This document shows, one piece after another, positions 1-8,442 of a stretch of 64,000 bases of DNA. Origin of the DNA: Alteribacter keqinensis (lineage in GTDB: Bacteria; Bacillota; Bacilli; Bacillales; Salisediminibacteriaceae). The notes under the pieces were generated by a model. The model did not search any database. It saw nothing but the letters and a program-made list of their open reading frames with translations, and had not been told where the DNA came from. Position 1 is the stretch's first letter. Each line of letters starts with the position of its first letter. The translations under genes and the position numbers were made by a program. The stretch covers positions 1 through 64,000 of the forward strand of contig NZ_RHIB01000003.1 in the NCBI RefSeq assembly GCF_003710255.1, read 5' to 3'.

Positions 1-17
1 TTCTCAATTTCATGATT

Positions 18-137
<120 letters not shown>

Positions 138-145
138 ATAAGAAA

Positions 146-177
146 AAGCACCCGTTTTTAAAGCGGGTGCTTTTTTT
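146..177 (+). terminator. rRNA operon terminator
   Basis: AAGCACCCG pairs with CGGGTGCTT across a short A/T loop and is followed by seven T. It lies about 10 nt after the 5S gene. Confidence 0.93.
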
Positions 178-227
178 GTGCTGTTAAAGAGAATGGTTTG
201 GCTGCACTATCAATCACTCTGTTTTAT

Positions 228-875
228 TTAAAAGTATCCTGTGAGTTCGCGTATGAATTCGTAGCCGAAGTAGAATCCGAATCCCGTGAGGATAACGCCG
301 GCACCAATGGAGATCCAGCGCATGGCTTTTGGTTTTAGGAGGCGGCGGCTGTAGCTGACGATCCAGGAGAAGAGAATGTCGTGAATAAGAATGCCTGTGA
401 CGATGCCTCCTGCCACCAGTAAAAAGGATCGGGATCCTTGAACATCGGAAAGAGATGAGGCGAGCAGCGTGCCCAGGATGCCGAGCCAGAACATGACGTA
501 GCCCGGCGTTAACGCAATAATGAAGCCGGAACCGAATGCTTTAAAAAGCGATGGTTTTTTTACGTGCACATGGGTCTCCCCTGCATGCAGTTCTGTAGAT
601 TCCCTGATGCTCTGGATGCCGAGATAAAGGAGAAAAAGAAAGCCTGCGAACCACATGACGGTCTGGATATAAGGTATGTCCAGTAAGTAGGCTGAGAGGC
701 CGAAGTAAAATAGAAATACGAGAATAAAGTCAACGGTCATGCCGCCGATGCCGACAAGCCAGGCATGCCAGAAGCCGCCATGGAGTCCCTGACGAAGCAT
801 CTGAATGGTGACGGGCCCGACAGGCAGGGTGAGGGCAAGACCGAGGAGTACATATGTAAAGAAGGATTGGGTCAT
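228..875 (-). CDS. LysE family amino-acid exporter
   Basis: A 215-residue, very hydrophobic protein with about six membrane helices. The N-terminal helix ends in LPVGPVTIQMLRQG, the Gly-Pro signature of the LysE/RhtB exporters, and a charged loop (TELHAGETHVHVKK, around residue 95) separates the two halves. The family exports basic or neutral amino acids with proton antiport; the substrate cannot be read here. The start at 875 has an AAAGGCGG ribosome site. A TetR gene is divergent to it with about 250 bp between, so local regulation is plausible but unproven. Confidence 0.9.
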   Translation of the reverse strand: MTQSFFTYVLLGLALTLPVGPVTIQMLRQGLHGGFWHAWLVGIGGMTVDFILVFLFYFGLSAYLLDIPYIQTVMWFAGFLFLLYLGIQSIRESTELHAGETHVHVKKPSLFKAFGSGFIIALTPGYVMFWLGILGTLLASSLSDVQGSRSFLLVAGGIVTGILIHDILFSWIVSYSRRLLKPKAMRWISIGAGVILTGFGFYFGYEFIRELTGYF

Positions 876-1125
876 TGTTACCGCCTTTCTGTGACTTAAT
901 CTGGTTTTTTCTTTAGTTTGTGTGGAAAACAGATATGATGTTTGTTTTCAACTATACCACTTTTCGAGGGAGGTAAGTGGCTCTCTATTCATATCGTGGA
1001 TATGTGGGGGAAATGAGGATTGTGTTGTTTAGCCGGAAGGGTTGGGTCTGGTGGTTGACAGTTGTGGTGTTTGGGCATACGATTGTTTTCAGCAGCAGAT
1101 TTTAGTGAGAATTGGGAGTTTTGTT

Positions 1126-1731
1126 ATGGGCAGAGGAGATCATAGTCAGACTCAGAATCGTATTGTGAGCACGGCTCACGCGTTGTTTATGGAGCATGGG
1201 TATCGTTCGGTTTCGACTCGGAGGATTGCGGATGCGTGCGGGCTTACCCAGCCGGCTTTGTATCATCATTTTTCCAGTAAAGAGGCGATTTATCTTGAGG
1301 TGCTCCGGACGGATCTGAACAGGACGAAGGCGTCTTTGAACCGGATTGCCGTGCTTTATGATGATGTGGCAGAGTGTTTGTTTCAGATGACGTATTATAT
1401 TCTTGTGAATTCGCCTGAGAATATGGGGCAGATGGTTCGGGATATCCGTACGGAGATGAGTGCGGCGTTTCGGGAGAAGATTAATGAGTGGTGGCATGAG
1501 GCTTACCGGCTGCCGATCACTGCGGTTTTTGAGAAGGGGATTCGTAATGGTGTTATCAGGGATCCGGGGCAGTTTGATGCTTCGGCTGAGAAGTATGTGT
1601 GCCTGCTGGTGAATATGATCAGTCAGGCGATTCCTTCAGGCGGGGAATCAGATGGGCAGGACAGTGAGGCTGTGGCTGAGAAGAGGGCTCACTTTATTAT
1701 TGACGTTTTATTGAACGGACTGAATAAATAG
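1126..1731 (+). CDS. TetR family transcriptional regulator
   Basis: A 201-residue protein. The N-terminal helix-turn-helix (about residues 9-55) contains RRIADACGLTQPALYHHF followed by SSKEAIY, the standard TetR pattern. The C-terminal helical ligand domain is not assignable. The frame is open upstream to 1042, but the ATG at 1126 has a GGGAG site at good spacing and starts at the normal TetR N-terminus. It sits between the divergent lysE-like gene and a downstream operon that begins with a palindromic operator, either of which could be its target. Confidence 0.9.
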   Translation: MGRGDHSQTQNRIVSTAHALFMEHGYRSVSTRRIADACGLTQPALYHHFSSKEAIYLEVLRTDLNRTKASLNRIAVLYDDVAECLFQMTYYILVNSPENMGQMVRDIRTEMSAAFREKINEWWHEAYRLPITAVFEKGIRNGVIRDPGQFDASAEKYVCLLVNMISQAIPSGGESDGQDSEAVAEKRAHFIIDVLLNGLNK

Positions 1732-1756
1732 GTGGACTTCCTTTGGGAGGATCTAT

Positions 1757-1782
1757 ACTTATCACTTGATAAGTTATATAAT
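1757..1782 (+). promoter_or_regulatory. Palindromic operator next to a -10 box
   Basis: ACTTATCA-CT-TGATAAGT (1757-1774) is a perfect 8+8 inverted repeat ending 2 bp before TATAAT (1777-1782). It starts 25 bp after the TetR stop codon and precedes a three-gene operon. A repressor bound here would cover the promoter. The TetR protein is the obvious candidate, by inference. Confidence 0.6.
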
Positions 1783-1854
1783 AAAGTCAGTATTTTTAAT
1801 AATGAAGATTCTGAGAGCTTATAATAGATCACCAGTTTCAAAGGGGGATGTCCG

Positions 1855-2277
1855 TTGACGAATGTTGCCAGCCGGAAGCTTGCTTTTTTTGAGGGTATGA
1901 AAGTGACGGAAATTAAGAAGAATATTCCTCATCCATTATTGATCAGTCTGTCTACGGGAGGTTTGTCTGTTGAGTGTCCGTGGCGGTTGATGAGCGGTGG
2001 GAAGATTGTTCTTGGTCAGACGGATTTTCTTCATCAGGAGCAAAAGGAATTTAACCGGGGGATTCTTGATAAGGCTCTGAGGGATAAGACGATCCGGTGT
2101 GTGGAGTGGCTTGATGATTGTTACCTTTTGAGAATTGTGTTCAGTGGGAATTATGTAATGGATTTGTTTCATGACAGTGGCAGTCAGGAAGGATGGGAAC
2201 TGTTTGGTAACGGGGATTTTTCGTTTATTTCGCTTCCTGGCGGTGAACCGGAGATGATTGAGAAGGATGAACAGTAA
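1855..2277 (+). CDS. Hypothetical protein, first gene of a small operon
   Basis: A 140-residue soluble protein of no family I recognise. It starts at TTG 1855 after an AAGGGGG ribosome site. The middle carries SVECPWRLMSGGKIVLGQTDF and the C-terminal half CYLLRIVFSGNYVMDLFHD. Small beta-rich proteins with this pattern often show a DUF6188 or similar single-domain fold, but I cannot confirm that. It overlaps the following hydrolase gene by 11 nt, so translation is probably coupled. Confidence 0.75.
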   Translation: MTNVASRKLAFFEGMKVTEIKKNIPHPLLISLSTGGLSVECPWRLMSGGKIVLGQTDFLHQEQKEFNRGILDKALRDKTIRCVEWLDDCYLLRIVFSGNYVMDLFHDSGSQEGWELFGNGDFSFISLPGGEPEMIEKDEQ

Positions 2278-3007
2278 AAAGAAGTCAGTAAAAAAGGTTT
2301 TATTTTATTTGGCGTTAGGGTTTATTTTCCTTATTTTTGCCGGGATCACGATTGTCCTTATCTGGGCGAGTAATGGCTATGAGGCGGAGTATGAGGTCCG
2401 GTCGTACATAGAAGATGAGGGGAATCCGGATGAGCGCACGGGTCTGTCGTTTGGTTCGGGGGATGAAACGACAGGTGTGATTGTTTACCCGGGCGGAAGG
2501 GTCGATCATAAGGCGTACAGTTATTTGGCATACCGGTTGTCAGAGGAAGGGTATTTTGTCTATGTGCCGAGGATGCCTCTGGATCTGCCGGTGCTCAATA
2601 TGAACAGGGCCGGGGCTGTGATGGAGAAATATCCACAGGTGGATAACTGGTATGTGGCCGGTCACTCTCTCGGGGGTGCCATGGGGGCTTATTATACGGC
2701 GAATCATCCGGAGACGGTGGAAGGTATGATCTTTCTTGCTTCATATCCGGGGAATGATCTGACGGAATCGGGTGTACCGGTGCTGTCTGTATACGGCGGT
2801 CTGGACGGGGTATCCACGCCTGAGGAAATCATGGAACGGGATGACCGTCTGCCAGAGGAGACGACGTATGTGGAAATCCCGGATGGTAATCATGCGAACT
2901 TCGGCTGGTATGGTGCGCAGCGGGGGGATCTTGAAAGTCCGTTGACGCCTCAGGAGCAGCAGGATATCGTGGCGGAGGAAATTGCCCGGTGGATTGAAGG
3001 CAGGTAA
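2267..3007 (+). CDS. Membrane-anchored alpha/beta hydrolase
   Basis: A 246-residue protein with one N-terminal membrane helix (about residues 12-33) and an extracytoplasmic alpha/beta hydrolase domain. Visible active-site elements are VIVYPGG (oxyanion strand), VAGHSLGGAMGAYY (nucleophile Ser, about residue 134), YGGLDGVSTPEE (acid Asp) and DGNHANFGWYG (His). This is the pattern of the Abhydrolase_5 group. The ATG at 2267 is preferred over the upstream TTG because it follows GAGAAGG and overlaps the previous gene. The substrate is unknown. Confidence 0.85.
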   Translation: MNSKKKSVKKVLFYLALGFIFLIFAGITIVLIWASNGYEAEYEVRSYIEDEGNPDERTGLSFGSGDETTGVIVYPGGRVDHKAYSYLAYRLSEEGYFVYVPRMPLDLPVLNMNRAGAVMEKYPQVDNWYVAGHSLGGAMGAYYTANHPETVEGMIFLASYPGNDLTESGVPVLSVYGGLDGVSTPEEIMERDDRLPEETTYVEIPDGNHANFGWYGAQRGDLESPLTPQEQQDIVAEEIARWIEGR

Positions 3008-3036
3008 ATCCCGGCAGCTGATTGAGGTGTAAATTA

Positions 3037-3336
3037 ATGAAGAAAAAGGTATTTTTGAGCGGAATCGTGAGTGCGGTTTTGGTTCAGCTCGTGGCTTTTG
3101 TTATGGGAGAGGCGAGGCAGGGGTATGAGATTTCAGGGTACATCGGTGTGGGACTCCTTGTTCTGGCTGGGCTTTTGTTTGCGACCCTCATTGCCACAAG
3201 GCGTGATGTGATGCATAACGCTGCTCCTGAAGACCGTGAGAGCCAGCGGAGTATGCAGCGGATCGGCGTGTATGGCATGCTGATCGGTCTGCCTCATTTT
3301 ATGTATGCGTTTGGGTATTTTTTGTTTACGCAATAG
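3037..3336 (+). CDS. Small three-helix membrane protein
   Basis: A 99-residue protein with hydrophobic segments at about residues 5-25, 38-56 and 78-97 and a charged loop (DVMHNAAPEDRESQRSMQR) between the last two. I do not recognise a family. ATG 3037 follows GAGGTG at 8 nt. It is the third gene of the operon with the hydrolase and ends before a strong terminator. Confidence 0.75.
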   Translation: MKKKVFLSGIVSAVLVQLVAFVMGEARQGYEISGYIGVGLLVLAGLLFATLIATRRDVMHNAAPEDRESQRSMQRIGVYGMLIGLPHFMYAFGYFLFTQ

Positions 3337-3347
3337 AGTTGGGAAAG

Positions 3348-3387
3348 AAGGCTGTCCAGGTGTGCCGTGCACCGGGCAGCCTTTTTT
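3348..3387 (+). terminator. Terminator of the hydrolase operon
   Basis: AGGCTGTCC and GGGCAGCCT form a GC-rich stem followed by TTTTTT. Confidence 0.85.
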
Positions 3388-3670
3388 GAAAGGTAAGAAC
3401 TTATAAAATATGCTCGTTTTACTATTAAGGAAGATAAGAGTTTCTTAGATGGAAATTATTCGAAAAATATCTTTATTGGAATGCTTCGTTCGTAAGTTAG
3501 GAGATTGAGTTGGCTATTTGTGTTGTCCATTGCCTCTGTAATAGTAAAAAAAGTAAGGAGGGAGCTGTTTAAATCACTCACTTGGTTGTGTATGAGTTTT
3601 AGGGGCTGCCTGGAAACAACGCATTTTTTGTGAATTAATTACGGCGGATTTGTCCTCACCTGTTTATGTA
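3388..3670 (+). other. Intergenic, no gene seen
   Basis: A/T-rich spacer. I find no convincing coding sequence, tRNA or repeat on either strand. Confidence 0.5.
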
Positions 3671-3696
3671 GAAAACACCGGACTACGGTGTTTCTT
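3671..3696 (-). terminator. Terminator of the Cys-Cys protein gene
   Basis: On the minus strand GAAACACCG-TAGT-CCGGTGTTTTC forms a stem-loop with a T-rich 3' side, directly after the stop codon of the gene at 3705-4178. Confidence 0.75.
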
Positions 3697-3704
3697 GGTA
3701 TAAA

Positions 3705-4178
3705 TTATTCAGACGGCGGAAACACGATTGCGTCGATGGATCTGACTCCAACAATCACCGATTCTATGTTTCCTTCAAATACACCAGTCCCCCGGCGCAC
3801 TTGCAGTGTATACGTATAGGTGTCCGGGCCCGGCGGAGTATCGGTCCATGTCAGATTTTGATTCTGTCTGAATACAGAACCTGAACCTACGGGTTTCGCA
3901 ATGTCTATCATATGCCAGTCTGTTTCAACGATCTCGACGCCGCCTGTACGGATAATCCTAAAGGTAAGACGGGATGTATACACACTACCCGCATTAAACG
4001 TGCTAATACGACTGTTAATCATTGAATCGATCCTGACCCTTTCATCATCTTCAGTTGTTGTAACATCGACACTTAATATAGGTACAAATTGAAACTGGGG
4101 GTTCAAGGGAAGTGTAATATTTTCTGTTGATTGATTAGAAAAAAAGGGACAGCATCCCATTATTGGTATAATGCCCAT
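3705..4178 (-). CDS. Possible spore-surface protein with N-terminal Cys-Cys
   Basis: A 157-residue protein with no signal peptide. It has a short N-terminus with adjacent cysteines (MGCCPFF, residues 9-10, the only cysteines) and then about 140 residues rich in alternating Ile/Val/Thr, which suggests an all-beta domain. ATG 4178 follows AAGGAGG. The promoter matches sigma-K (see 4208-4234), so expression in the mother cell late in sporulation is likely. A short N-terminal arm with CC followed by a beta jelly roll resembles the subunits of Bacillus endospore appendages (Ena), but I see no sequence identity that would prove this. It could also be an ordinary coat or crust protein. Confidence 0.7.
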   Translation of the reverse strand: MGIIPIMGCCPFFSNQSTENITLPLNPQFQFVPILSVDVTTTEDDERVRIDSMINSRISTFNAGSVYTSRLTFRIIRTGGVEIVETDWHMIDIAKPVGSGSVFRQNQNLTWTDTPPGPDTYTYTLQVRRGTGVFEGNIESVIVGVRSIDAIVFPPSE

Positions 4179-4207
4179 TACTGTTATCCTCCTTTCATAA
4201 ATAATAC

Positions 4208-4234
4208 TATTCTATGTGCACCATAGGAGATTGT
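4208..4234 (-). promoter_or_regulatory. Sigma-K type promoter
   Basis: Read on the minus strand the sequence is AC, 16 nt, then CATAGAATA, which fits the sigma-K consensus AC-N16/17-CATANNNTA exactly. It ends about 30 bp before the ATG at 4178, leaving room for a start point and the AAGGAGG site. Confidence 0.65.
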
Positions 4235-4355
4235 ATAAAGATATTTGAGCAATAATTTCGTTTTCATATTAATAAATAGTAAAGCGCCTTTCGTTGTGAG
4301 AGGCGGCAAGTTCCGTTACACTGATAAAAAGCATGAAGATTTGAAAGGGGCGACC

Positions 4356-5495
4356 ATGATGAAATTTCATACAAAAAACGTACATTTTCAGGAGAAGCTG
4401 GATACGAGAGAGGTAAGCAAGACGAAGCCGATTTACCAGACGTCGGCCTTTTCATTTACGGATCTTGAGGATATGGAGGATTTCTTTCAGGGGAAAAAGG
4501 GCTACATGTATACCCGTGTGGGGAACCCGAATACTGATGACCTTGGGAAAGGTGTTGCCGATCTTGAAGGAGCGCCGGCGGGTGTGGCTTCGGCATCTGG
4601 AATTTCCGCGATTATGGGCGGGGTTCTCGCTGTTGCGAAAGCGGGAGATCACGTCGTAGCCACAGAAGACTTGTACGGGGGTACATATCAGCTTTTTGCC
4701 AATGAGCTGAAAGACTTTGGAATCGAAGTCTCGTTTGCAAGTTTTGAAAACCTGGATCAGGTGGAAGCGGCGGTAAAAGAGAACACCGTTCTTTTATATA
4801 CAGAGTCGGTGACGAACCCGCTCTTACGTGTGGAGGATATTAAAGGCGTGGTCGCTCTCGGGAAGCGGCTAGGGCTGAAGACGATGGTGGACAACACGTT
4901 CCCGTCGCCGTATCTTGTGAGGCCGTATGAGCTTGGAGCGGATCTTGTGGCCCACAGTGCCACCAAGTACATTGGCGGCCACAGTGACGTATCCGCCGGT
5001 GTTTTAGTGGGCGGCGAGGCCCTTGTGGCGAAAGCGAAGAGTAAGATTGTTAACCTTGGTGCGAATCTCGGTCCGTTTGACGGCTGGCTCGGCTGCCGGG
5101 GCCTGAAGACGCTGAGTCTTCGTATGGAGCGCCAGAGTGCAAACGGGAAGAAGCTTGCGGAGCACCTTCGGGGAAAAGGCGATCTTGGCCGCGTCTACTA
5201 TCCTGAGTTTGTGTCCGAGCGCGGGAACGGGGCGATCGTGACGATTGACCTTGGGGAAAACTACGATCTTCACTCGTTCTTTAAGAATCTGGACTGGGTC
5301 AAAGTCGTGCCGACACTGGCGGGCGTGGAAACGTCTGTGACGTATCCGGTAGGGACTTCCCACCGTCCGGTTCCGAAAGAAACCCGGGACCGTCTCGGTG
5401 TAACGGAGACGATGGTCCGCATCAGTGTTGGGATTGAGGACGCGGAAGACATTAACGGTGTGTTTGACCGGGCGCTGGAAGCGGCAAAAAAGTGA
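4356..5495 (+). CDS. Cys/Met metabolism PLP enzyme (trans-sulfuration family)
   Basis: A 379-residue member of the cystathionine gamma-synthase / gamma-lyase / O-acetylhomoserine sulfhydrylase family. The PLP-binding lysine lies in SATKYIGGHSD (about residue 203), and QTSAFSFTDLEDME, YTRVGNPN and EGAPAGVASASGISA are typical N-terminal blocks. The C-terminal THRPVPKETRDRLGVTETMVRISVGIED is the usual substrate-binding end. The family alone does not settle which reaction is catalysed. The first ATG of the ATGATG pair follows AAAGGGG; the frame is open further upstream but without family similarity. No riboswitch is seen in front of it. Confidence 0.92.
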   Translation: MMKFHTKNVHFQEKLDTREVSKTKPIYQTSAFSFTDLEDMEDFFQGKKGYMYTRVGNPNTDDLGKGVADLEGAPAGVASASGISAIMGGVLAVAKAGDHVVATEDLYGGTYQLFANELKDFGIEVSFASFENLDQVEAAVKENTVLLYTESVTNPLLRVEDIKGVVALGKRLGLKTMVDNTFPSPYLVRPYELGADLVAHSATKYIGGHSDVSAGVLVGGEALVAKAKSKIVNLGANLGPFDGWLGCRGLKTLSLRMERQSANGKKLAEHLRGKGDLGRVYYPEFVSERGNGAIVTIDLGENYDLHSFFKNLDWVKVVPTLAGVETSVTYPVGTSHRPVPKETRDRLGVTETMVRISVGIEDAEDINGVFDRALEAAKK

Positions 5496-5546
5496 TGTGA
5501 TGCGACAGGGATTGCAGGTCAAATAAACGTTTGTTTAAAAAGAGAG

Positions 5547-5583
5547 GGCGCTTCGTTTTTTGTCGGACGAAGCGTCTTTTTGG
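5547..5583 (+). terminator. Terminator
   Basis: GCGCTTCGT and ACGAAGCGT pair around a short loop and are followed by TCTTTTT. Confidence 0.85.
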
Positions 5584-5618
5584 TGTTTTGAGGGGGGAAA
5601 GAGTTGGTTGGGGAGGGA

Positions 5619-5755
5619 ATTACTGAATCTGAAGCGGATTTCCTTAAAGTAACCCGTCAATTTCTTAAAGCAGCATGGATTCCTTTATCCGCAGCGTAAA
5701 TCCTGAAAACAGATTCTGATTCCTGAATAGGGCAGGCGGATTCCTTAAACCTTTG
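5619..5755 (+). repeat. Periodic intergenic array 1 (ATTCCTTAAA type)
   Basis: Six to seven degenerate copies of a unit with core TTCCTTAAA or TCCTGAA begin near 5620, 5640, 5661, 5680, 5700, 5720 and 5741, giving steps of 19-21 bp. The array fills the space between the terminator and the thiL promoter, and the last unit occupies the expected -35 position. Confidence 0.75.
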
Positions 5756-5769
5756 ACCTTTGCTATAAT
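5741..5769 (+). promoter_or_regulatory. Probable thiL operon promoter
   Basis: TATAAT at 5764-5769 is a perfect -10. The hexamer 17 bp upstream is TTCCTT, a weak -35 that belongs to the last unit of the periodic array. Confidence 0.55.
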
Positions 5770-5834
5770 AAGAACAGTTTATGAAGCGTATTTAAGGGGA
5801 TTCTAGTAGTAGAGAGAATAGAAGAGGTGTTCGG

Positions 5835-6809
5835 ATGAAGGACGAATTTTCGTTTATACGCTCGATCCAGCCGGACCGTCATCATCAGCCGACGGTGGTG
5901 GCAGGTATTGGCGACGATGCGGCGTTGTACGACGCTGAAGAAGGCTTTCATGAAATTGCTGCGGTGGATACCCTTGTAGAGGACATGCATTTTACGAAGA
6001 AAACGATGACGCCGTTTCACATCGGCTATAAGGCTCTTGCGGTAAACGTCAGTGACATTGCGGCCATGGGCGGGCGTCCCGTGTATTATCTTGTGTCTGT
6101 AAGTGTGCCGAAGTCCGGAAGCTGGAGTGAAGCTGAGCTTCAGGAGATGTACAAAGGGATGACGGTGCTGGCGGATGAGTACGGTGTTGATCTGATCGGC
6201 GGAGATACGAACGCCACGAACGATAAGCTAGTGGTGTCGGTGACGGTGATAGGACGTGTGGAAAAAGGCGTGCGGCTGCTCCGTTCCAATGCAAAACCCG
6301 GTGACGTGGTGTTTGTGACCGGCCCTGTTGGCAGCTCGGCGGCGGGGCTTCATTATCTCCTTGAAGGGGATGACTGCCCTGAGCACTACCTGAAGGCGCA
6401 TCAGATGCCCGAGCCGCAGGTAAGTGCGGGAAGGCTTCTTGCTCAGGCCGGGGGGCGGATTGCCCTCAATGATATCAGCGACGGGCTGGCGAGCGAGGCG
6501 AACGAAATTGCCGAAGCGAGCGGCGTGACCGTGGAGATTGACTGGAGCCGGGTGCCTCACGACCTCCACGGAGAGACAGACGAGTATGTGGAGAAGTGGA
6601 CGCTGTTTGGCGGCGAAGACTTTCAGCTGATCGGCTGTACCGGGCAACAAACGTGGGAGCGTTTAACGGAGTCGTTTGAAAAGAACGGACAGCGGCTTAT
6701 CCGGATTGGCCGTGTTGTTGAAGGAAAACGAGAAGTCTTTCTTTTGAAGAACGGGGAACGGACTGTTTTGAAAAAGGGCGGCTATAACCATTTTGTTAAA
6801 GGTGATTGA
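5835..6809 (+). CDS. thiL: Thiamine-monophosphate kinase
   Basis: A 324-residue protein that phosphorylates thiamine monophosphate to thiamine pyrophosphate with ATP. ThiL blocks are present: GIGDDAALYD near residue 23, DTLVEDMHF, IGGDTNAT near 120, VTGPVGSSAAG, NDISDGLASEANEIAEASG and LFGGEDFQLIG. Length and domain order (AIRS-N then AIRS-C) are normal. It is the first gene of a tight operon with the tRNA t6A genes, the same order as in B. subtilis. Its stop overlaps the start region of tsaE. Confidence 0.97.
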   Translation: MKDEFSFIRSIQPDRHHQPTVVAGIGDDAALYDAEEGFHEIAAVDTLVEDMHFTKKTMTPFHIGYKALAVNVSDIAAMGGRPVYYLVSVSVPKSGSWSEAELQEMYKGMTVLADEYGVDLIGGDTNATNDKLVVSVTVIGRVEKGVRLLRSNAKPGDVVFVTGPVGSSAAGLHYLLEGDDCPEHYLKAHQMPEPQVSAGRLLAQAGGRIALNDISDGLASEANEIAEASGVTVEIDWSRVPHDLHGETDEYVEKWTLFGGEDFQLIGCTGQQTWERLTESFEKNGQRLIRIGRVVEGKREVFLLKNGERTVLKKGGYNHFVKGD

Positions 6810-6811
6810 TG

Positions 6812-7291
6812 ATGAGTGAATACTATGAATTAACGTCAGATTCTCCCGAACGGACGGCGGAGCTTGCTGAAGCACTGGCAGAACAGCTTCAGGCCGGGGA
6901 TGTAATTACGCTGGAAGGCGACCTTGGTGCCGGGAAGACGAGCTTTACGAAAGGTCTTGCAAAAGGGCTTGGGGTAAAGCGGACGGTGAACAGTCCGACG
7001 TTTACGATAATAAAAGAATACCAGGGCAGAGCGCTGCCTCTCTATCATATGGACGTGTACCGGCTGGAAGAGGGCGGCGAAGACATGGGCCTTGAAGAAT
7101 ACTTTGACGGGGGCGGCGTGTGTGTTGTGGAGTGGGCAAGCATGATCGGTGACGAGCTTCCCGAGGAGCGGCTGGCTCTGAATTTGTTCCATGTTGGGGA
7201 AACGACGCGGCAGATCCGTCTGGAGCCCGTGGGCGAGCGGTATATTACACTTTGCAAGGAGTTTTTAAGAGATGAACGTGTTGGCAATTGA
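6812..7291 (+). CDS. tsaE: tRNA t6A biosynthesis ATPase TsaE
   Basis: A 159-residue P-loop protein with GDLGAGKTSF (Walker A, about residue 35) and the following TVNSPTFTIIKEY block typical of TsaE. It supports the TsaB-TsaD complex that makes N6-threonylcarbamoyladenosine at A37 of ANN-decoding tRNAs. Of the two ATGs (6809 and 6812), the second has better spacing from AAAGGTG. The gene overlaps the start of tsaB by 20 nt. Confidence 0.96.
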   Translation: MSEYYELTSDSPERTAELAEALAEQLQAGDVITLEGDLGAGKTSFTKGLAKGLGVKRTVNSPTFTIIKEYQGRALPLYHMDVYRLEEGGEDMGLEEYFDGGGVCVVEWASMIGDELPEERLALNLFHVGETTRQIRLEPVGERYITLCKEFLRDERVGN

Positions 7292-7982
7292 TACGTCTAC
7301 TTATGTGATGGGGGTGGCCGTTCTCCGGGATGGACAGGTGGCCGGGGAAATGGTGACCCATGTGAAAAAGAATCATTCGATCCGTCTCATGCCGGCGATT
7401 CGCATGGTGATGGAAGAAGCGGATATGAAGCCGGAGGAGCTTGACCGGATTGCAGTGGCCCAGGGGCCGGGATCATATACGGGAGTCCGGATCGGGGTTA
7501 CGACGGCGAAAACGATGGCCTGGGCCCTGGGAATTCCCGTTGTCGGTGTTTCCAGTTTAGAAGCGCTGGCGGCTAATGGACGCTACTTTGACGGATTGAT
7601 CAGCCCGTTTTTTGATGCGCGAAGAGGGCAGGTGTTCACGGGGCTCTACCGGAGTCGCGGGGGCGAGGTCGAGAGGGTGGAAGACGATCGTCTTGTTTTA
7701 CACGAAGAGTGGGTTTCACGCCTTCGGGACCAAGAGGAAGCTGTACTGTTTCTGAGTCCTGACTACGGGAAGCACGAGGCGCTGCTTGGTGAAAAAGTGG
7801 CGGTGAATCCGGCGGACCATTTGCCGCGGCCGTCGGCGATTGCGTTTCAGGCGTTGGAAAAAGAGGCGGATGAGGCGGTTCATGTGTTTGCGCCGAATTA
7901 TCTGCGTCTGGCCGAAGCGGAGTCGAAGTGGCTTGAGGCGCAAAAACAGAAAGAAAAGCGACTAGGTGGCCGGGATGAGTGA
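7272..7982 (+). CDS. tsaB: tRNA t6A protein TsaB
   Basis: A 236-residue ASKHA-fold protein: LAIDTSTYVMGVAVLRDG at the N-terminus and AQGPGSYTGVRIGVTTAKTMAW around residues 65-85 are the TsaB/YeaZ signatures. It forms the scaffold for TsaD and lacks the metal-binding histidines. It overlaps both neighbouring genes, consistent with one translated unit. Confidence 0.96.
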   Translation: MNVLAIDTSTYVMGVAVLRDGQVAGEMVTHVKKNHSIRLMPAIRMVMEEADMKPEELDRIAVAQGPGSYTGVRIGVTTAKTMAWALGIPVVGVSSLEALAANGRYFDGLISPFFDARRGQVFTGLYRSRGGEVERVEDDRLVLHEEWVSRLRDQEEAVLFLSPDYGKHEALLGEKVAVNPADHLPRPSAIAFQALEKEADEAVHVFAPNYLRLAEAESKWLEAQKQKEKRLGGRDE

Positions 7983-8442
7983 GGAGATTCAGGTTCAGAT
8001 AAGGTTGATGGAAATGGATGATATCGACGGAGTGCTGGCGGTGGAGGAGGCGTGTTTTCCGACGCCGTGGAGCCGGACGGCCTTTGTGAACGAGCTGAAA
8101 GCCAACCAGTTTGCGTACTATCTGGTAGCTGAGGCGGGGGAGCGTGTGATCGGCTACTGCGGGGTGTGGGTCATTATTGATGAGGCGCACATTACAAACA
8201 TTGCTGTGGATCCCATATACAGGCGAAAAGGGATCGGAGAAGCGCTTTTGACAGGCGGTCTGGAGCTCGCCCGGACGTTCGGTGCGGAGAAGCTGACCCT
8301 TGAGGTGCGCGTGAGCAATGAGGCAGCGCAGAATATGTACGAGAAGTTCGGGTTTCAGCGTGGCGGCATCCGGAAAAATTACTATACAGATAACCAGGAA
8401 GATGCACAGATTATGTGGGTGATGATAAATGAAGAGCAGTGA
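7975..8442 (+). CDS. rimI: Ribosomal protein S18-alanine N-acetyltransferase
   Basis: A 155-residue GNAT enzyme. The acetyl-CoA loop is [10 protein letters not shown], followed by [21 protein letters not shown], the RimI pattern. The family acetylates the N-terminal Ala of protein S18. ATG 7975 is preferred over GTG 7966 because AGGTGG lies 5 nt upstream. It sits between tsaB and tsaD as in B. subtilis. Confidence 0.94.
   Translation: MSEEIQVQIRLMEMDDIDGVLAVEEACFPTPWSRTAFVNELKANQFAYYLVAEAGERVIGYCGVWVIIDEAHITNIAVDPIYRRKGIGEALLTGGLELARTFGAEKLTLEVRVSNEAAQNMYEKFGFQRGGIRKNYYTDNQEDAQIMWVMINEEQ

Noticed and set aside
5004-5522. 172-codon minus-strand frame opposite the PLP enzyme
   Set aside because: Antisense shadow without family similarity.
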